Assembly (NCBI RefSeq): GCF_017592395.1
Contig: NZ_JAGFOU010000013.1
Coordinates: forward strand, 1 to 43,157
Direction: 5' to 3'
Source: Actinomyces bowdenii
GTDB lineage: Bacteria > Actinomycetota > Actinomycetes > Actinomycetales > Actinomycetaceae
Length of the DNA stretch: 43,157 bases
Part shown: positions 7,874 to 17,633 of the stretch, in pieces
Numbering within the stretch: the stretch's first letter is position 1
Layout: the number at the start of each line of letters is the position of its first letter
Notes under the pieces: model-generated
The model's database searches: none
What the model saw: only the letters and a program-made list of their open reading frames with translations
What the model was told of the DNA's origin: nothing
Translations under genes and position numbers: made by a program

Positions 7874-8134
7874 TCATGAGTGACTGATGGGCGGTGCCTG
7901 TGTGGTGGGGGCGGCGGTGCTCCAGGGCCAGGAGCCGTCGGTGAGCTCCTCGCCGGTGGGCTCCAGGACGTCCAGAACGATGGCCAGGGCGCGCCCGCCC
8001 GCGAGCTTGGCGCGCAGGTCCGCCCTGGATGAGAAGGTGAACAGGAGCCGCTGGAGATGACAGAAGGACAACGGTAGGTCCTCCACATTGCAGCGCGCCG
8101 TGGACCCCTTGGCCGACTCGATGACCGCCTCCAT
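7874..8134 (-). CDS. Hypothetical protein, 86 residues
   Basis: I do not recognise this protein. It begins MEAVIESAKGSTARCNVEDL and has a mid region LRAKLAGGRALAIVLDVLEP; no signal peptide or membrane span is seen. From the middle onward third codon positions are almost all G or C, as in real genes here, and the start has GGTGAGG-type bases upstream, with a possible TATATT -10 box beyond. The C-terminal 20 residues (STAAPTTQAPPISHS) look disordered. It lies alone between the nucleoside operon and manC, with lower-GC DNA upstream. It may be a small acquired gene or a remnant. Its existence is moderately supported; its function is unknown. Confidence 0.45.
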   Translation of the reverse strand: MEAVIESAKGSTARCNVEDLPLSFCHLQRLLFTFSSRADLRAKLAGGRALAIVLDVLEPTGEELTDGSWPWSTAAPTTQAPPISHS

Positions 8135-8163
8135 CGCAGCACCTCACCCCCTCGTCCGACCCT

Positions 8164-8334
8164 TCAATATAATGCACACCACGAAAAGCACCGCGACATA
8201 GGCGGCCCGAAAGAGTTAGCGAAGCCTCCTCCGATGAAAGCAAGTGCTGAGAAAAGGAGGCAGCACATCACTGAGAAGACGCACATCACGATCACCAGCG
8301 GACGATCCCGGTCCATCCTCTCAACCGGCAGCAT
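8164..8334 (-). CDS. Possible small membrane protein, 56 residues
   Basis: From the ATG at 8332-8334 this frame encodes MLPVERMDRDRPLV and then one hydrophobic span (about residues 13-32, VIVMCVFSVMCCLLFSALAF), ending GPPMSRCFSWCALY. No clear ribosome site is visible. The DNA is less GC-rich than its surroundings. It follows manC on the same strand. It may be a genuine single-span peptide, a relic, or chance. Confidence 0.25.
   Translation of the reverse strand: MLPVERMDRDRPLVIVMCVFSVMCCLLFSALAFIGGGFANSFGPPMSRCFSWCALY
8166..8171 (-). promoter_or_regulatory. Possible -10 box for the 86-residue ORF
   Basis: TATATT on the minus strand lies 31 bases upstream of the ATG at 8134, in an AT-rich island that is rare in this window. 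No good -35 is seen. Confidence 0.3.
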
Positions 8335-8468
8335 TTTCGAGAGCGCCTGAACCAGATCACCCGAGAACACTCTTCCAGGTCGACGCGGGCCAGTCAGGAG
8401 CAGCGTCCCACGCATCAGCCAGGCCCTGGTCAATGGGCAGCCCGGGAACCGGCCCCGACCGCATGGGA

Positions 8469-9725
8469 TCAGAGCAGATCACCGCGGCCGGCCTCCTTGA
8501 GCCGATCGACCACCGCCTTGACCTCCTGGGCGCGGTCGGGGGTGGTCACCAGCAGGGCATCGGGGGTGTCGACGACGACCAGCCCCGGCACCCCCAGGAG
8601 GGTGATCCGCCGCCCCGTGGCAGTGGCCACCAGCGCGCCCTGGGAGTCGATGGCCTCCACCCGCTCGCGCCCGCCCGCCCCCTCGTGCCGCTCCTCCCAC
8701 AGCTCCAGGACCGAGGCGCCCGCGGCGGAGCCCTCGGTGCGCGGGGCCACCAGTTGGGTCAGGGCCTCGAAACCGCCGACGTCGTCCCAGCCCATGGAGG
8801 CCGGCACCGTGGCCACAGCGCCCACGGCGGCGGCGGGCTCGGCGATGGCGTGGTCGATGGCCACCGCCTCCAGGCCCGGCCACACCCGGGCCAGAGCCTC
8901 CTCCCGCCCGGGGGTGTCCCAGGCAGCGGCGATGGCGCGCAGGCCCTGGGCCAGAGCGGGCCGGTAGCGGGCCAGGTGGTCCAGGAGGACCCCGGCGCGG
9001 GCCACGAACATGCCCGCATTCCAGCGGTAGTCGCCGCTGGCCAGGTAGCCGGCCGCAGTGGCGGCGTCGGGCTTCTCGGTGAAGCCCAGGACCCGGCGCC
9101 CCTCGGGCGCCCCGATCACGCCCAGCGGCTCGCCGGCGTGGATGTAGCCGAAGGCGGTGGAGGGGCCGGTGGCCTCGATGCCGATGGTGACCACCCAGTC
9201 CTGACGGGCCAGGGCGCAGGCCTGGCGCACCGCGTTGCGGAAGGCCCGCTCATCGGCGATGGTGTGGTCGGCGGCGAAGGAGCCGACCACGGCCCGCTCT
9301 CCGTGGCGCCGGGCGATGATCGCCGCAGCCAGGCCGATGGCCGCCATGGAGTCGCGGGGGGCGGGCTCGGCCAGCAGGTTCTCACGCGGCACCTGCCCCA
9401 GCTGCTCGGCGACGGCGGAGAGGTGGGCCTGCCCGGTGACGATCGTGGTGCTGGCCGCCAGGGGCGCCAGGCGCTCCACCGTGGCCTGGATGAGGGTGCG
9501 CCCCGCCCCGGTGAGGTCCAGGAGGAACTTGGGCCGCTCCCGGCGGCTCAGGGGCCACAGCCGCGTGCCCGCGCCGCCGGCGGGGATGATGACGTGCACC
9601 GGGCGCTCCGGCTCACCGCCGTCCCGGGCGGGGCCGGCCGCATCGGTCCGGACGGCGGGGCCGGCCTGGCCGGTCGGTGACGGGTCGTGGTCGCGCGGTG
9701 CAGCGCCGCGAGGGTCATCGCTCAT
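8469..9725 (-). CDS. manC: Mannose-1-phosphate guanylyltransferase
   Basis: 418 residues. It makes GDP-mannose from GTP and mannose-1-phosphate for mannosylated glycans, lipids or capsule. The nucleotidyltransferase signature PAGGAGTRLWPLSRRERPKF spans 48-67, with FTEKPD and WNAGMF further on, both typical of the family. The first 40 residues are Pro/Gly-rich and lie before the fold. There is no C-terminal phosphomannose isomerase half, so it is the monofunctional type. A TACCCT box ends 6 bases before the ATG, which suggests a leaderless transcript. No mannose or glycan genes sit next to it, so its end product cannot be told from context. Confidence 0.9.
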   Translation of the reverse strand: MSDDPRGAAPRDHDPSPTGQAGPAVRTDAAGPARDGGEPERPVHVIIPAGGAGTRLWPLSRRERPKFLLDLTGAGRTLIQATVERLAPLAASTTIVTGQAHLSAVAEQLGQVPRENLLAEPAPRDSMAAIGLAAAIIARRHGERAVVGSFAADHTIADERAFRNAVRQACALARQDWVVTIGIEATGPSTAFGYIHAGEPLGVIGAPEGRRVLGFTEKPDAATAAGYLASGDYRWNAGMFVARAGVLLDHLARYRPALAQGLRAIAAAWDTPGREEALARVWPGLEAVAIDHAIAEPAAAVGAVATVPASMGWDDVGGFEALTQLVAPRTEGSAAGASVLELWEERHEGAGGRERVEAIDSQGALVATATGRRITLLGVPGLVVVDTPDALLVTTPDRAQEVKAVVDRLKEAGRGDLL

Positions 9726-9731
9726 CGCGCC

Positions 9732-9737
9732 AGGGTA
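9732..9737 (-). promoter_or_regulatory. -10 box of a probable leaderless promoter (manC)
   Basis: TACCCT on the minus strand is separated from the manC ATG by exactly 6 bases (9726-9731), so transcription should start at or next to the A of ATG. No ribosome site fits between. The same spacing is seen at xth, purU and nucS in this window. Confidence 0.5.
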
Positions 9738-9812
9738 GCCGCCTTCGCGGCACGGCCCTCTGCACCGCCCCCTGAGTCCCGGGCCACAGCTCCGGAGCGC
9801 CCATGCCGAGCC

Positions 9813-9833
9813 CGGCCGGCTGCTGCCCGGCCG
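9813..9833 (-). terminator. Hairpin after the brkB-like gene
   Basis: CGGCCGG (9813-9819) pairs with CCGGCCG (9827-9833) around a 7-base loop in the gap between the brkB-like stop and manC. It is a short stem without a T-run, so it is a weak terminator call. Confidence 0.4.
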
Positions 9834-9862
9834 AGCACTGGCGTCACCGGATGATCACCGCC

Positions 9863-11011
9863 TCAGCGGTCGTCCGCCACGCCGTCGAGGGCCTCCCGCC
9901 CCCTCTTGGCAGCGCCCCGCACGGGCTCGGCGTCCGGCGCAGGCGTGGCCGCCCGGGCCGCGCCCTCCTCCACGGGCACCGGCGCGACGTAGTCGGGATG
10001 CTCAGTGGGGTCGGCATCCAGGTTCCCGGTTATGGCCTGGCGCGGCCAGGCCAGCGTGGCGGGCACGCTCAGGGTCACGTAGTTGGGGCGCTCATGGGCA
10101 TGGACCTCATCGGGGTGGTCCACCGCCTGGGGCCGGGGCGGGTTGGCCATCCACGCCGCCACCAGGAGCAGCACGCGGCTGGCCAGGTGCATCCACACGA
10201 TGAGCACGATGATGGCGGCGAAGGAGGCCAGCAGCGGGTTGTCGGCCGCCGAGCCCACCCCGCTGCTGCCGGCCTGGCGCAGCACCCCGAAGGCCAGTGC
10301 GCCCAGGGCGCAGCCCTGCACCAGGTCCCGGCGGGGAGGGCGGATGCCGCACACGGTGATGACCAGGGCCAGCACGGCGGCGTCGATGAGGAAGGACAGC
10401 CCCAGGCCGGCGACCCGCGCTCCGGGGCCGGTCAGGGCGGCGGGCACGTCCAGGTCCTGGTTGAGGCTGCCGGCCAGCAGGGAGGTGGCCACGGAGGAGA
10501 CCGCCGTGACCAGGACAGCAGTCATGACCACGACGAAGCACAGCAGATTGGCGGCCTGGATGGTCACGAAGCCCCTGGTCTGGTGCACCATGCCGAACAT
10601 GGCACGCAGGGCGATCCTGATCGTGCCCATGAGGCTCACCGCGGAGTAGAGCAGGACGAGGCCCGCCACGATGGAGCCCGCGTTGAGCGCGGAGTCGAGG
10701 GTGAGCTGCTCGATGGTGACCAGCCCGCCATCGCCGGTGTCCACCACGCCGGGCAGGGTGGAGTCGATGGAGGAGATGACCGCATCGCGCAGGGCCGGTC
10801 TGCCCCCGATGGCGGCCATGAGCACCGTCACGCCGATGGCCAGGGTCGAGAAGACGGAGAAGAGCCCGGTGTAGGCGATCCCACCGGCCATGAGGCCCCC
10901 GCGCGCCATGGAGTAGCGCGCCAGCGCGCGCCCAAGGCGCGAGCGCTGGTAGAGGTCCATGAGACGGGCGGCCCAGGCCTTGACATGCTCCATGCGGTTC
11001 ACTCGATTCAC
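9863..11011 (-). CDS. YihY/BrkB-family membrane protein
   Basis: 382 residues with about six membrane spans, of the YihY/virulence factor BrkB family, whose biochemical role is not settled. The N-terminal RGGLMAGGIAYTGLFSVFSTLAIGVTVL segment and the last span SFAAIIVLIVWMHLASRVLLLVAAW are family hallmarks. The C-terminal 80 residues are hydrophilic and acidic/Pro-rich, probably cytoplasmic. The start is taken as the GTG at 11009-11011, directly after the stop of the upstream phosphoesterase gene; the ATG at residue 7 is an alternative. The two genes form a pair. Confidence 0.85.
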   Translation of the reverse strand: MNRVNRMEHVKAWAARLMDLYQRSRLGRALARYSMARGGLMAGGIAYTGLFSVFSTLAIGVTVLMAAIGGRPALRDAVISSIDSTLPGVVDTGDGGLVTIEQLTLDSALNAGSIVAGLVLLYSAVSLMGTIRIALRAMFGMVHQTRGFVTIQAANLLCFVVVMTAVLVTAVSSVATSLLAGSLNQDLDVPAALTGPGARVAGLGLSFLIDAAVLALVITVCGIRPPRRDLVQGCALGALAFGVLRQAGSSGVGSAADNPLLASFAAIIVLIVWMHLASRVLLLVAAWMANPPRPQAVDHPDEVHAHERPNYVTLSVPATLAWPRQAITGNLDADPTEHPDYVAPVPVEEGAARAATPAPDAEPVRGAAKRGREALDGVADDR

Positions 11012-11584
11012 TCAGTGCGCCAGGCTCAGCGCCTGTGCCGCGGCGGCGAAGGCGGGGGCCGCGACGATCCGCCAGCCCCCCTGGCCGGTGAAGCGGTAGA
11101 GGTGGAGGCGGGAGGCGGTGAAGCGGATGTCCAGGTCCGCCGCAGCGCCAGCGGCGCTGTCCAGGGCCGCGTCGTCGATCTCGTGGGCCAGGGTGACATG
11201 GGGGTGGAAGGGGAAGCTCAGGGGAAGCCCCAGAGGGCCGTCCTGGTCCCGCACGGCGCCCTGGAGGTCGTGGCACTGCTGCGCCCCGCGGCTGAGCTCG
11301 AGGAAGACCACCGGGCTGACCGGGCGGAAGGTGCCCACCCCCTGGAGGCGGAGGGGGAAGGGCGCCGTGCGGGCGGCCACCCGCTCCAGGTGGGCGGTGA
11401 TGGCCCCCATGCTCGCGATCTCGACGGCGGTGGGCGGCAGGAGGGTGATATGCGGGGGCACCACCAGGGCCTGGGGGTCGCCGGCGGCCTCGCGCACGGC
11501 GCGGACCCTGGCGGCCTCCGGCTCGGGCAGGGCGATGGCCACGCCGATCACGCACTGGCCCGCATCGGGTGCGGGAACATTCAT
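11012..11584 (-). CDS. 2H phosphoesterase (2'-5' RNA ligase-like) protein
   Basis: 190 residues with the two HxT motifs of the 2H phosphoesterase superfamily: PPHITLLPP (H45, T47) and FHPHVTLAH (H129, T131). These form a symmetrical active site for cyclic phosphodiester or 2'-5' linked RNA substrates. The actual substrate in actinomycetes is unknown. The ATG has a strong AAGGAGG ribosome site 6 bases upstream. The following brkB-like gene starts immediately after the stop, so the two are cotranscribed, although no functional link is evident. Confidence 0.85.
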   Translation of the reverse strand: MNVPAPDAGQCVIGVAIALPEPEAARVRAVREAAGDPQALVVPPHITLLPPTAVEIASMGAITAHLERVAARTAPFPLRLQGVGTFRPVSPVVFLELSRGAQQCHDLQGAVRDQDGPLGLPLSFPFHPHVTLAHEIDDAALDSAAGAAADLDIRFTASRLHLYRFTGQGGWRIVAAPAFAAAAQALSLAH

Positions 11585-11894
11585 CCCCAGCCTCCTTACC
11601 TCTGTCCGTCCAGGAGCGCCGCATGGCGCCCCCGGGAAGCCCTCAACAGCCCCGAGGCCCCGCCGGCGGCGCCGGCCAGGCCATCAGCGGCTCCCCGCGG
11701 TGAGCGCAGGCGCGATCGCTGCGATAGGGCCCCCAACACCCTACCGTGCAAAGGCACCAAGGTCCTACCCGGCGGCGATCACGCCCGAGGGCCGCCGATC
11801 ACACACGGGGACGGGGCCCGCGCCGGATCGCGAGGAGGCGCACCGAGGTGTTCGACTCTGTGCGCACTCGTGCGGGCCTGGGGCATCTGGCAGG
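11585..11894. other. Divergent intergenic region, no gene seen
   Basis: 310 bases between the divergently transcribed phosphoesterase and DeoR genes. I see GC-rich self-complementary patches near 11660-11690 and a TAGGGT hexamer on the minus strand at 11738-11743, but no convincing promoter, RNA or coding frame. Confidence 0.5.
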
Positions 11895-12743
11895 ATGGTC
11901 TCCGTGCGCAGCACCTCCACCACCGCAGACCCCCGGCCCTCGCCCATGCTCGCCCGCCAGCGCCAGGAGCACATCCTGGAGCGCGTGGCGGCCACCGGCG
12001 GCGTGCGCGTGGCCGACGTCGTCGAGGAGCTGGGGATCTCGGAGATGACCGTGCGCCGCGACATCACCGAGCTGGTCTCCCAGGGCAGGGTCGAGCGGGT
12101 CCACGGCGGTGCCGTGGCCGCCGGCGCCACCTCCCTGGAGCCCCGCTTCCAGGCCAAGTCCACCCTCCACCCCGAGGCCAAGCGCCGCATCGGCGCGGAG
12201 GCCGCACGGCTGGTGCGCCCCGGGGACTCCCTGGCCCTCTCCGGGGGGACGACGACCCTGGCCCTGGCCCAGGCCCTCACCGAGCTCGACCACTTCCCCA
12301 CCCTGACCGTCATCACCAACTCCCTGCCCGCCGCGCAGCTGCTCTTCGACGCCGCCGACGCCTCCCGCGCCCAGGGCCACGGGCCCCCCTCGATCATCCT
12401 CACCGGAGGTGAGCGCACCCCCTCCAATGCCCTGGTGGGGCCGGTGGCGGTCGACTCCCTGCGCACCCTGCGCGTGGAGTGGGTCTTCCTGGGCGCTCAC
12501 GGCTTCACCCCCGAGGCCGGGCTCATGACCCCCAACCTCATGGAGGCCTCCACCAACCAGACCCTGGTCGCCACCGGGCGCACCGTGGTGGCCGCCATCG
12601 ACGCCTCCAAATGGGGGGTGCTGGGCCTGCGCTCCTTCTGCCCCACCCGGGACATCGGCGTCCTGGTCACCGATGCCGAGCCCGACGCCGGGACCACCAC
12701 CGCCCTGGACGAGTCGGGGGCCGCCCTGCGGATCGCCCCCTGA
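11895..12743 (+). CDS. DeoR/GlpR-family transcriptional regulator
   Basis: 282 residues. An N-terminal DeoR winged helix-turn-helix lies at about 18-75 (RQRQEHILERVAATGGVRV, then a recognition helix in SEMTVRRDITEL). It is followed by the DeoR C-terminal sensor domain, which binds sugar phosphates; GGTTTLALA and FLGAHGFTPEAGL are typical of it. The ATG at 11895 is used; the internal ATG at 11946, just before the LARQRQ start seen in many relatives, is also possible. galK follows on the same strand 90 bases later, so this is likely the regulator of galactose or related sugar use, an inference from position only. Confidence 0.88.
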   Translation: MVSVRSTSTTADPRPSPMLARQRQEHILERVAATGGVRVADVVEELGISEMTVRRDITELVSQGRVERVHGGAVAAGATSLEPRFQAKSTLHPEAKRRIGAEAARLVRPGDSLALSGGTTTLALAQALTELDHFPTLTVITNSLPAAQLLFDAADASRAQGHGPPSIILTGGERTPSNALVGPVAVDSLRTLRVEWVFLGAHGFTPEAGLMTPNLMEASTNQTLVATGRTVVAAIDASKWGVLGLRSFCPTRDIGVLVTDAEPDAGTTTALDESGAALRIAP

Positions 12744-12833
12744 CCCCTCCAGCCCGCCCTGTCCGCCCACCAGCAACCGCTCACGCAACCACCAGCAGAA
12801 CCACCCACGCTCCGCACCACCTCAGGAGAGCCC

Positions 12834-14147
12834 ATGAGCGCACCGTCGCCCTCGCCCGCACAGCCCGCCTTCTCCCCCGCCCTGGAGCCCCAGGAGGGGG
12901 CCGGGGCGGCCACCGACCTGTTCCGCCGGGCCTTCGGCGTCGAGCCCGACGGCGTGTGGTACGCCCCGGGCCGGGTCAACATCATCGGCGAGCACACCGA
13001 CTACAACGGGGGCCTGGCCCTGCCCATCGCCCTGCCCCACCGCGCCTACCTGGCCCTGCGCCGCCGCCAGGACCGGACCATCCGCCTGGTCTCCTCCCGG
13101 GACGCCCAGGCGATCGAGGTCCTCGACCTCGACGCGATCGGCCCCAAGGGCACCCCCGGGGAGGTCACCCAGTGGGCCTCCTACATCGCGGGGGTGGCCT
13201 GGTCCCTGGAGCGCGAGGGCTTCACCGGCCTGCCGGGCTTCGACGCCGCCCTGGTCTCCTGCGTACCCCTGGGCGGGGGCCTGTCCTCCTCCGCGGCCCT
13301 GGAGTGCTCGGCCGCGGTCGCCATCGACGAGGCGGCCGGCCTGGGGCTGGCCGGGCCCGTCCAGCAGCCCGACGACGCCGGGCGTGCCCGGCTGGTCGGG
13401 GTGTGCGTGCGCACCGAGAACGAGATGGCCGGCGCCCCCACCGGGGGCATGGACCAGTCCGCCTCCCTGCGCTGCCGCGAGGGCCACGCCCTGGAGCTCG
13501 ACTGCCGTGACGGCTCGGTGGAGCATGTGCCCTTCGACCTGGCCTCCCAGGGGCTGGCCCTGCTGGTCATCGACACCAGGGCCGAGCACTCCCTGACCGA
13601 CGGCCAGTACGGGGCGCGGCGCGAGGCCTGCGAGGAGGCGGCCCGGATCCTGGGCGTCGACCTGCTCGCCGACCTCGACCCCCAGGACCTCGACGAGGCC
13701 CTGGAGCGCCTGCGGCGCAGCGCCGGGCAGGACGGCGGCCCGGATCCCGAGCGCGCGGAGGTCCTGGTGCGCCGGGTGCGCCACGTCGTCACCGAGATCG
13801 CCCGCACCAGGGAGCTGGTGGCCCTCCTCCAGGAGGCCGATGCCCTCAGCGGGGAGTCGCTGGCCGCCGTCGGCGCCCTCATGGACGCCTCGCACGAGTC
13901 CCTGCGCGTGGACTACGAGTGCACCGGCCCCGAGCTGGACACCGCCGTGGAGGCGGCCCGGGCCGCGGGGGCCCACGGGGCCCGCATGACCGGTGGGGGC
14001 TTCGGCGGTTCGGCCATCGCCCTGGTGGACGCCGAGGCCGTCCCGGAGGTGGCCCGCGCCGTCGCCCGGGCCTACGCCACCGCCGGCTTCCGCCCCCCGG
14101 CCTTCCTCAACGCCGTCCCCAGCGCCCCCGCCGGGCGCCTGGCCTGA
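12834..14147 (+). CDS. galK: Galactokinase
   Basis: 437 residues, a GHMP kinase that phosphorylates galactose at C1 in the Leloir pathway. The galactokinase signature APGRVNIIGEHTDYNGG is at 44-60, the ATP-binding PLGGGLSSSAALE at 145-157, the catalytic Asp at 207 in GGMDQ, and the third GHMP motif MTGGGFGGSAIAL near 385-397. The start has an AGGAG ribosome site 6 bases upstream. galT and galE are not adjacent, so the rest of the pathway must be elsewhere. It follows the DeoR regulator and ends before a strong hairpin. Confidence 0.95.
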   Translation: MSAPSPSPAQPAFSPALEPQEGAGAATDLFRRAFGVEPDGVWYAPGRVNIIGEHTDYNGGLALPIALPHRAYLALRRRQDRTIRLVSSRDAQAIEVLDLDAIGPKGTPGEVTQWASYIAGVAWSLEREGFTGLPGFDAALVSCVPLGGGLSSSAALECSAAVAIDEAAGLGLAGPVQQPDDAGRARLVGVCVRTENEMAGAPTGGMDQSASLRCREGHALELDCRDGSVEHVPFDLASQGLALLVIDTRAEHSLTDGQYGARREACEEAARILGVDLLADLDPQDLDEALERLRRSAGQDGGPDPERAEVLVRRVRHVVTEIARTRELVALLQEADALSGESLAAVGALMDASHESLRVDYECTGPELDTAVEAARAAGAHGARMTGGGFGGSAIALVDAEAVPEVARAVARAYATAGFRPPAFLNAVPSAPAGRLA

Positions 14148-14210
14148 GGGCGGCGCGGCCCACGCCACGCGGGCGGCACCGGGCCCCGGTCACATCCTCA
14201 TCACGATCGC

Positions 14211-14243
14211 GTGCGGGTGGCGGGAGCATCCCGCCACCCGCAC
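14211..14243 (+). terminator. Terminator hairpin after galK
   Basis: A perfect 15-bp stem (14211-14225 with 14229-14243) has a 3-base loop. It lies 64 bases after the galK stop. No T-run follows, as is usual in high-GC actinomycetes. A second hairpin, CCAGGAGG with CCTCCTGG (14265-14272 and 14281-14288), follows. Confidence 0.75.
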
Positions 14244-14363
14244 GACTCCCCGGCATCTCCTCCCCCAGGAGGAGGCCGGGCCTCCTGGCGTCCCCCGGAA
14301 GGATGGCCGCGGGGGGCGGGGACGACCACTCGGAGGAGCCCCGTGTCCTGCTGCGGCAGGATC

Positions 14364-14428
14364 CGATGAGGCGGGCACCGCGCCTACGATGGGCCCACCC
14401 CTCCTGATACCCGATACCCGCCTCATCG
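14364..14428 (+). promoter_or_regulatory. Promoter region of the exporter operon, flanked by a 12-bp inverted repeat
   Basis: A TACGAT -10 candidate (14385-14390) lies between the two arms CGATGAGGCGGG (14364-14375) and CCCGCCTCATCG (14417-14428), which are exact reverse complements. A tandem GATACCC repeat (14406-14419) lies in the presumed leader. The right arm ends three bases before the ribosome site AGAGGA (14431-14436). The arms could be paired operators or, if transcription starts further upstream, an RNA hairpin controlling translation. Confidence 0.4.
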
Positions 14429-14442
14429 AAAGAGGACGCGCC

Positions 14443-15503
14443 GTGAAACGCTATGTCATGCCCACGATCAAGGTGCTCATCGCCGTCGTCATCGCCGCGG
14501 CACTGACCAAGATCGCCTTCTTCCCCTCCAGCGGAGGCTCCGCATCGGAGGGCACCGACCCCAGTTTCACCACCGCGGCCCCGACGGTGACGGTGAGCAC
14601 CGGTGACATCTCCAATGCTGTGAGCATCGACGGCCAGATCGTCGAGGACGCCCCCGTGGAGGCCAAGTCCACCCTGGCCGGCACCGTGGCGCGACTCATC
14701 TACGAGGACGGCGCCACCGTGGCCGCGGGCGAGCCGATCATGACCCTGAAGAAGGTCGAGGCCCAGGAGCCCGTGACCTCCACCGATGAGGAGGGCAACC
14801 CGCGCACCACTCAGTCCGAGCCCAAGACTACCTGGGTCGATGTCTACGCCCCCGCCTCGGGCACGGTGAAGTACAAGGTCATCCGGGACCAGGAGACCCC
14901 CGTGGGCACGGTGGTGGCCACGGTGGCGCCCGGCACCTACTCCGCCAAGGGCAGCCTCAAGGCCTCCCAGCAGTACCGCCTGACCAGCCCGCCCTCCGAG
15001 GCCAGCGTCTCGGTGGACTCCGGGCCCGCGCCCTTCTCCTGCACCGATCTCAAGGTGGGCACCAAGGAGTCCCCCACCACCGCAGGCGCCAACCCCGCGC
15101 CCGGGGATTCCGCCGCCACCCCCGCGGACGGCGACAAGGTCGAGGTGCGCTGCACCGTGCCGGCCGACCAGCAGGTCTTCCCCGGCCTGAAGGCCACCAT
15201 CGACATCGACGCCGGCTCGGCCACCGGCGCCCTGCTGGTGCCGGTCTCGGCGATCGAGGGCAACTACTCCACCGGAAGCGTCTGGGTCCTGTCCGACCCG
15301 GCCGATCCGGCCTCGGCGGTCAAGACCGATGTCACCCTGGGCATCAACGACGGCACCCAGGTCCAGGTCACCGAGGGGCTGTCCGAGGGGGACACGATCC
15401 TGCAGTTCGTCCCCGGCAAGGACATCAAGCGCAAGGGCGAGCCCAACACCTGCGAGCCCGACGGCTCGATCTGCTACGACGAGAAGGGCGAGGAGATCAC
15501 CTC

Positions 15504-15507
<4 letters not shown>
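14443..15507 (+). CDS. MacA/YknX-like membrane fusion (periplasmic adaptor) subunit of an ABC exporter
   Basis: 354 residues. One N-terminal membrane anchor (about 8-27, [20 protein letters not shown]) is followed by an extracellular part. Residues from about 65 resemble a biotinyl-lipoyl-like domain ([39 protein letters not shown]). The C-terminal barrel includes [11 protein letters not shown] and [12 protein letters not shown], typical of HlyD/RND-type adaptors. There is no long coiled-coil hairpin, which suits a Gram-positive cell without an outer membrane channel. The start is the GTG at 14443, six bases after AGAGGA. It overlaps the ATPase gene by ATGA. The substrate is unknown; relatives export peptides or provide antimicrobial peptide resistance. 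Confidence 0.8.
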
Positions 15508-16276
<769 letters not shown>

Positions 16277-16280
<4 letters not shown>

Positions 16281-17620
16281 GCGAGATCTTCGGTTCCCTG
16301 GTCGAGGCCTGGGGGCAGGTGAGGATCGGCAAGCTGCGGGTCCTGCTGTCCCTGGTCGGGGTCGCCGCCGCGGTGGCCTCCATGACCTTCGTCATCGCAT
16401 TCGGGGAGGTCAGCGTCCAGGCCATCCAGGAGTACCTGGCGCGCTACTCCGGGCAGCCCGGGACGGTCAGCGTCACGGTCACGCCCACCAAGACCGATGA
16501 GGACACCGGCCAGGAGCCGGGCGCCGCGGCCCCGGCGCAGGCCGGGGGCCCCGCGGCGGGGCCGGGTCCCGAGGCGGGGACGGGCGCATCGGGCGGCGGT
16601 GACGCGGCAGCCGCGAACAGGCAGACCGCCAGGATCCTCACGGCCATGGACACCTTCGTCGAGCGCCACCAGGTCAGCCACTGGGCCACCACCTACCAGC
16701 TGCCCCTGCGCCTGGTCCTGCCCGATGGCCCCGCCAATGTCTCCACCACGGCGGTCAGCCAGGGCTACCAGCAGATCCACAGGGCCTACGCCGACCAGGG
16801 GCGCTGGCTGACCCAGGATGACGCCGACGACCTGTCCCCCTCCCTGGTGGTCTCCAGCAGCGTGCTGGAGCGCCTGGGCATCGAGGAGCTGACGGCCCCG
16901 GTGACCATCGAGGCCTACGCCCCCATGCGCGCCACCTTCACCATCGTCGGCGTGCTGCCCGCCGAGCCCCAGTACACCGATGAGACCGGCACTCCGGTCC
17001 CCGAGCCGCTGACGGCCTACGTGCTGAGCGACTCCCTGGAGCCGCTGCTGCCCAAGGACTTCACGCGCCCCTCCCCCACCCTGGAGCTGTGGGTCGGCAA
17101 GGACGGGGACAGCCAGATGCGCACTCTGGCGCGCGACGCCTTCAATGCGGAGTTCGGCACGGGCTCGGCTCAGATCCGCTCCAACCTTGACGGCTCGGGG
17201 GGCATCGACTCGGCCAGCGGCTTCACCCGGGTGGTGACCATCGCCGGGCTGTTCGTCATGATCCTGGGGGCCCTGAGCCTGGTGAACATCTCCCTGGTGA
17301 CCGTGCGCCAGCGCATCAACGAGATCGGGGTGCGGCGCTCCTTCGGGGCCACGAGCCGGCGGATCTTCTTCTCCATCATGATGGAGTCGGTGGTGGCCAC
17401 CGTCATCGCGGGCATCGTGGGCATCGCGATCGCCATCGTGGGGATGCGGGTGGTGCCCTTCTCCCCGATCCTGGGCATCGAGCCCCATGTGCGCCCGCCC
17501 TTCCCCATGAGCGCCGCGCTCATCGGGCTGCTGTCGGCCACGGCGGTCGGCGCGCTGGCGGGCCTCATCCCGGCGATCGTGGCGGTGCGCATCCGCCCCA
17601 TCGACGCCATCCGGTACTGA
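16277..17620 (+). CDS. MacB/FtsX-type ABC transporter permease
   Basis: 447 residues with the MacB layout: one N-terminal span (about 20-45), a large extracellular domain, and three C-terminal spans holding the FtsX domain (VVTIAGLFVMILGALSLVNI, then INEIGVRRSFGATSRRIF, then two more). The loop INEIGVRRSFGA is the conserved FtsX coupling segment. A low-complexity Ala/Gly/Pro insert at about 80-115 is the one odd feature and probably forms a flexible outside linker. With the adaptor and ATPase it should make a mechanotransmission-type exporter. A bidirectional terminator follows. Confidence 0.9.
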
Positions 17621-17633
17621 GCCGGACCCCGAT

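Noticed and set aside
7860-8243. 127-residue minus-strand frame overlapping the 86-residue ORF
   Set aside because: Overlaps out of frame with an ORF that has better codon use and start context.
10107-11624. 505-codon Arg/Pro-rich minus-strand frame over the phosphoesterase and brkB-like genes
   Set aside because: A +1-type shadow of both genes with no motif.
9803-12412. 869-codon plus-strand frame opposite brkB-like and running out of frame through deoR
   Set aside because: His/Gly/Asp-rich antisense artefact; the real genes occupy other frames.
11799-12788. Minus-strand Gly-rich frame opposite deoR
   Set aside because: Antisense to a well supported DeoR protein and lacking any domain.
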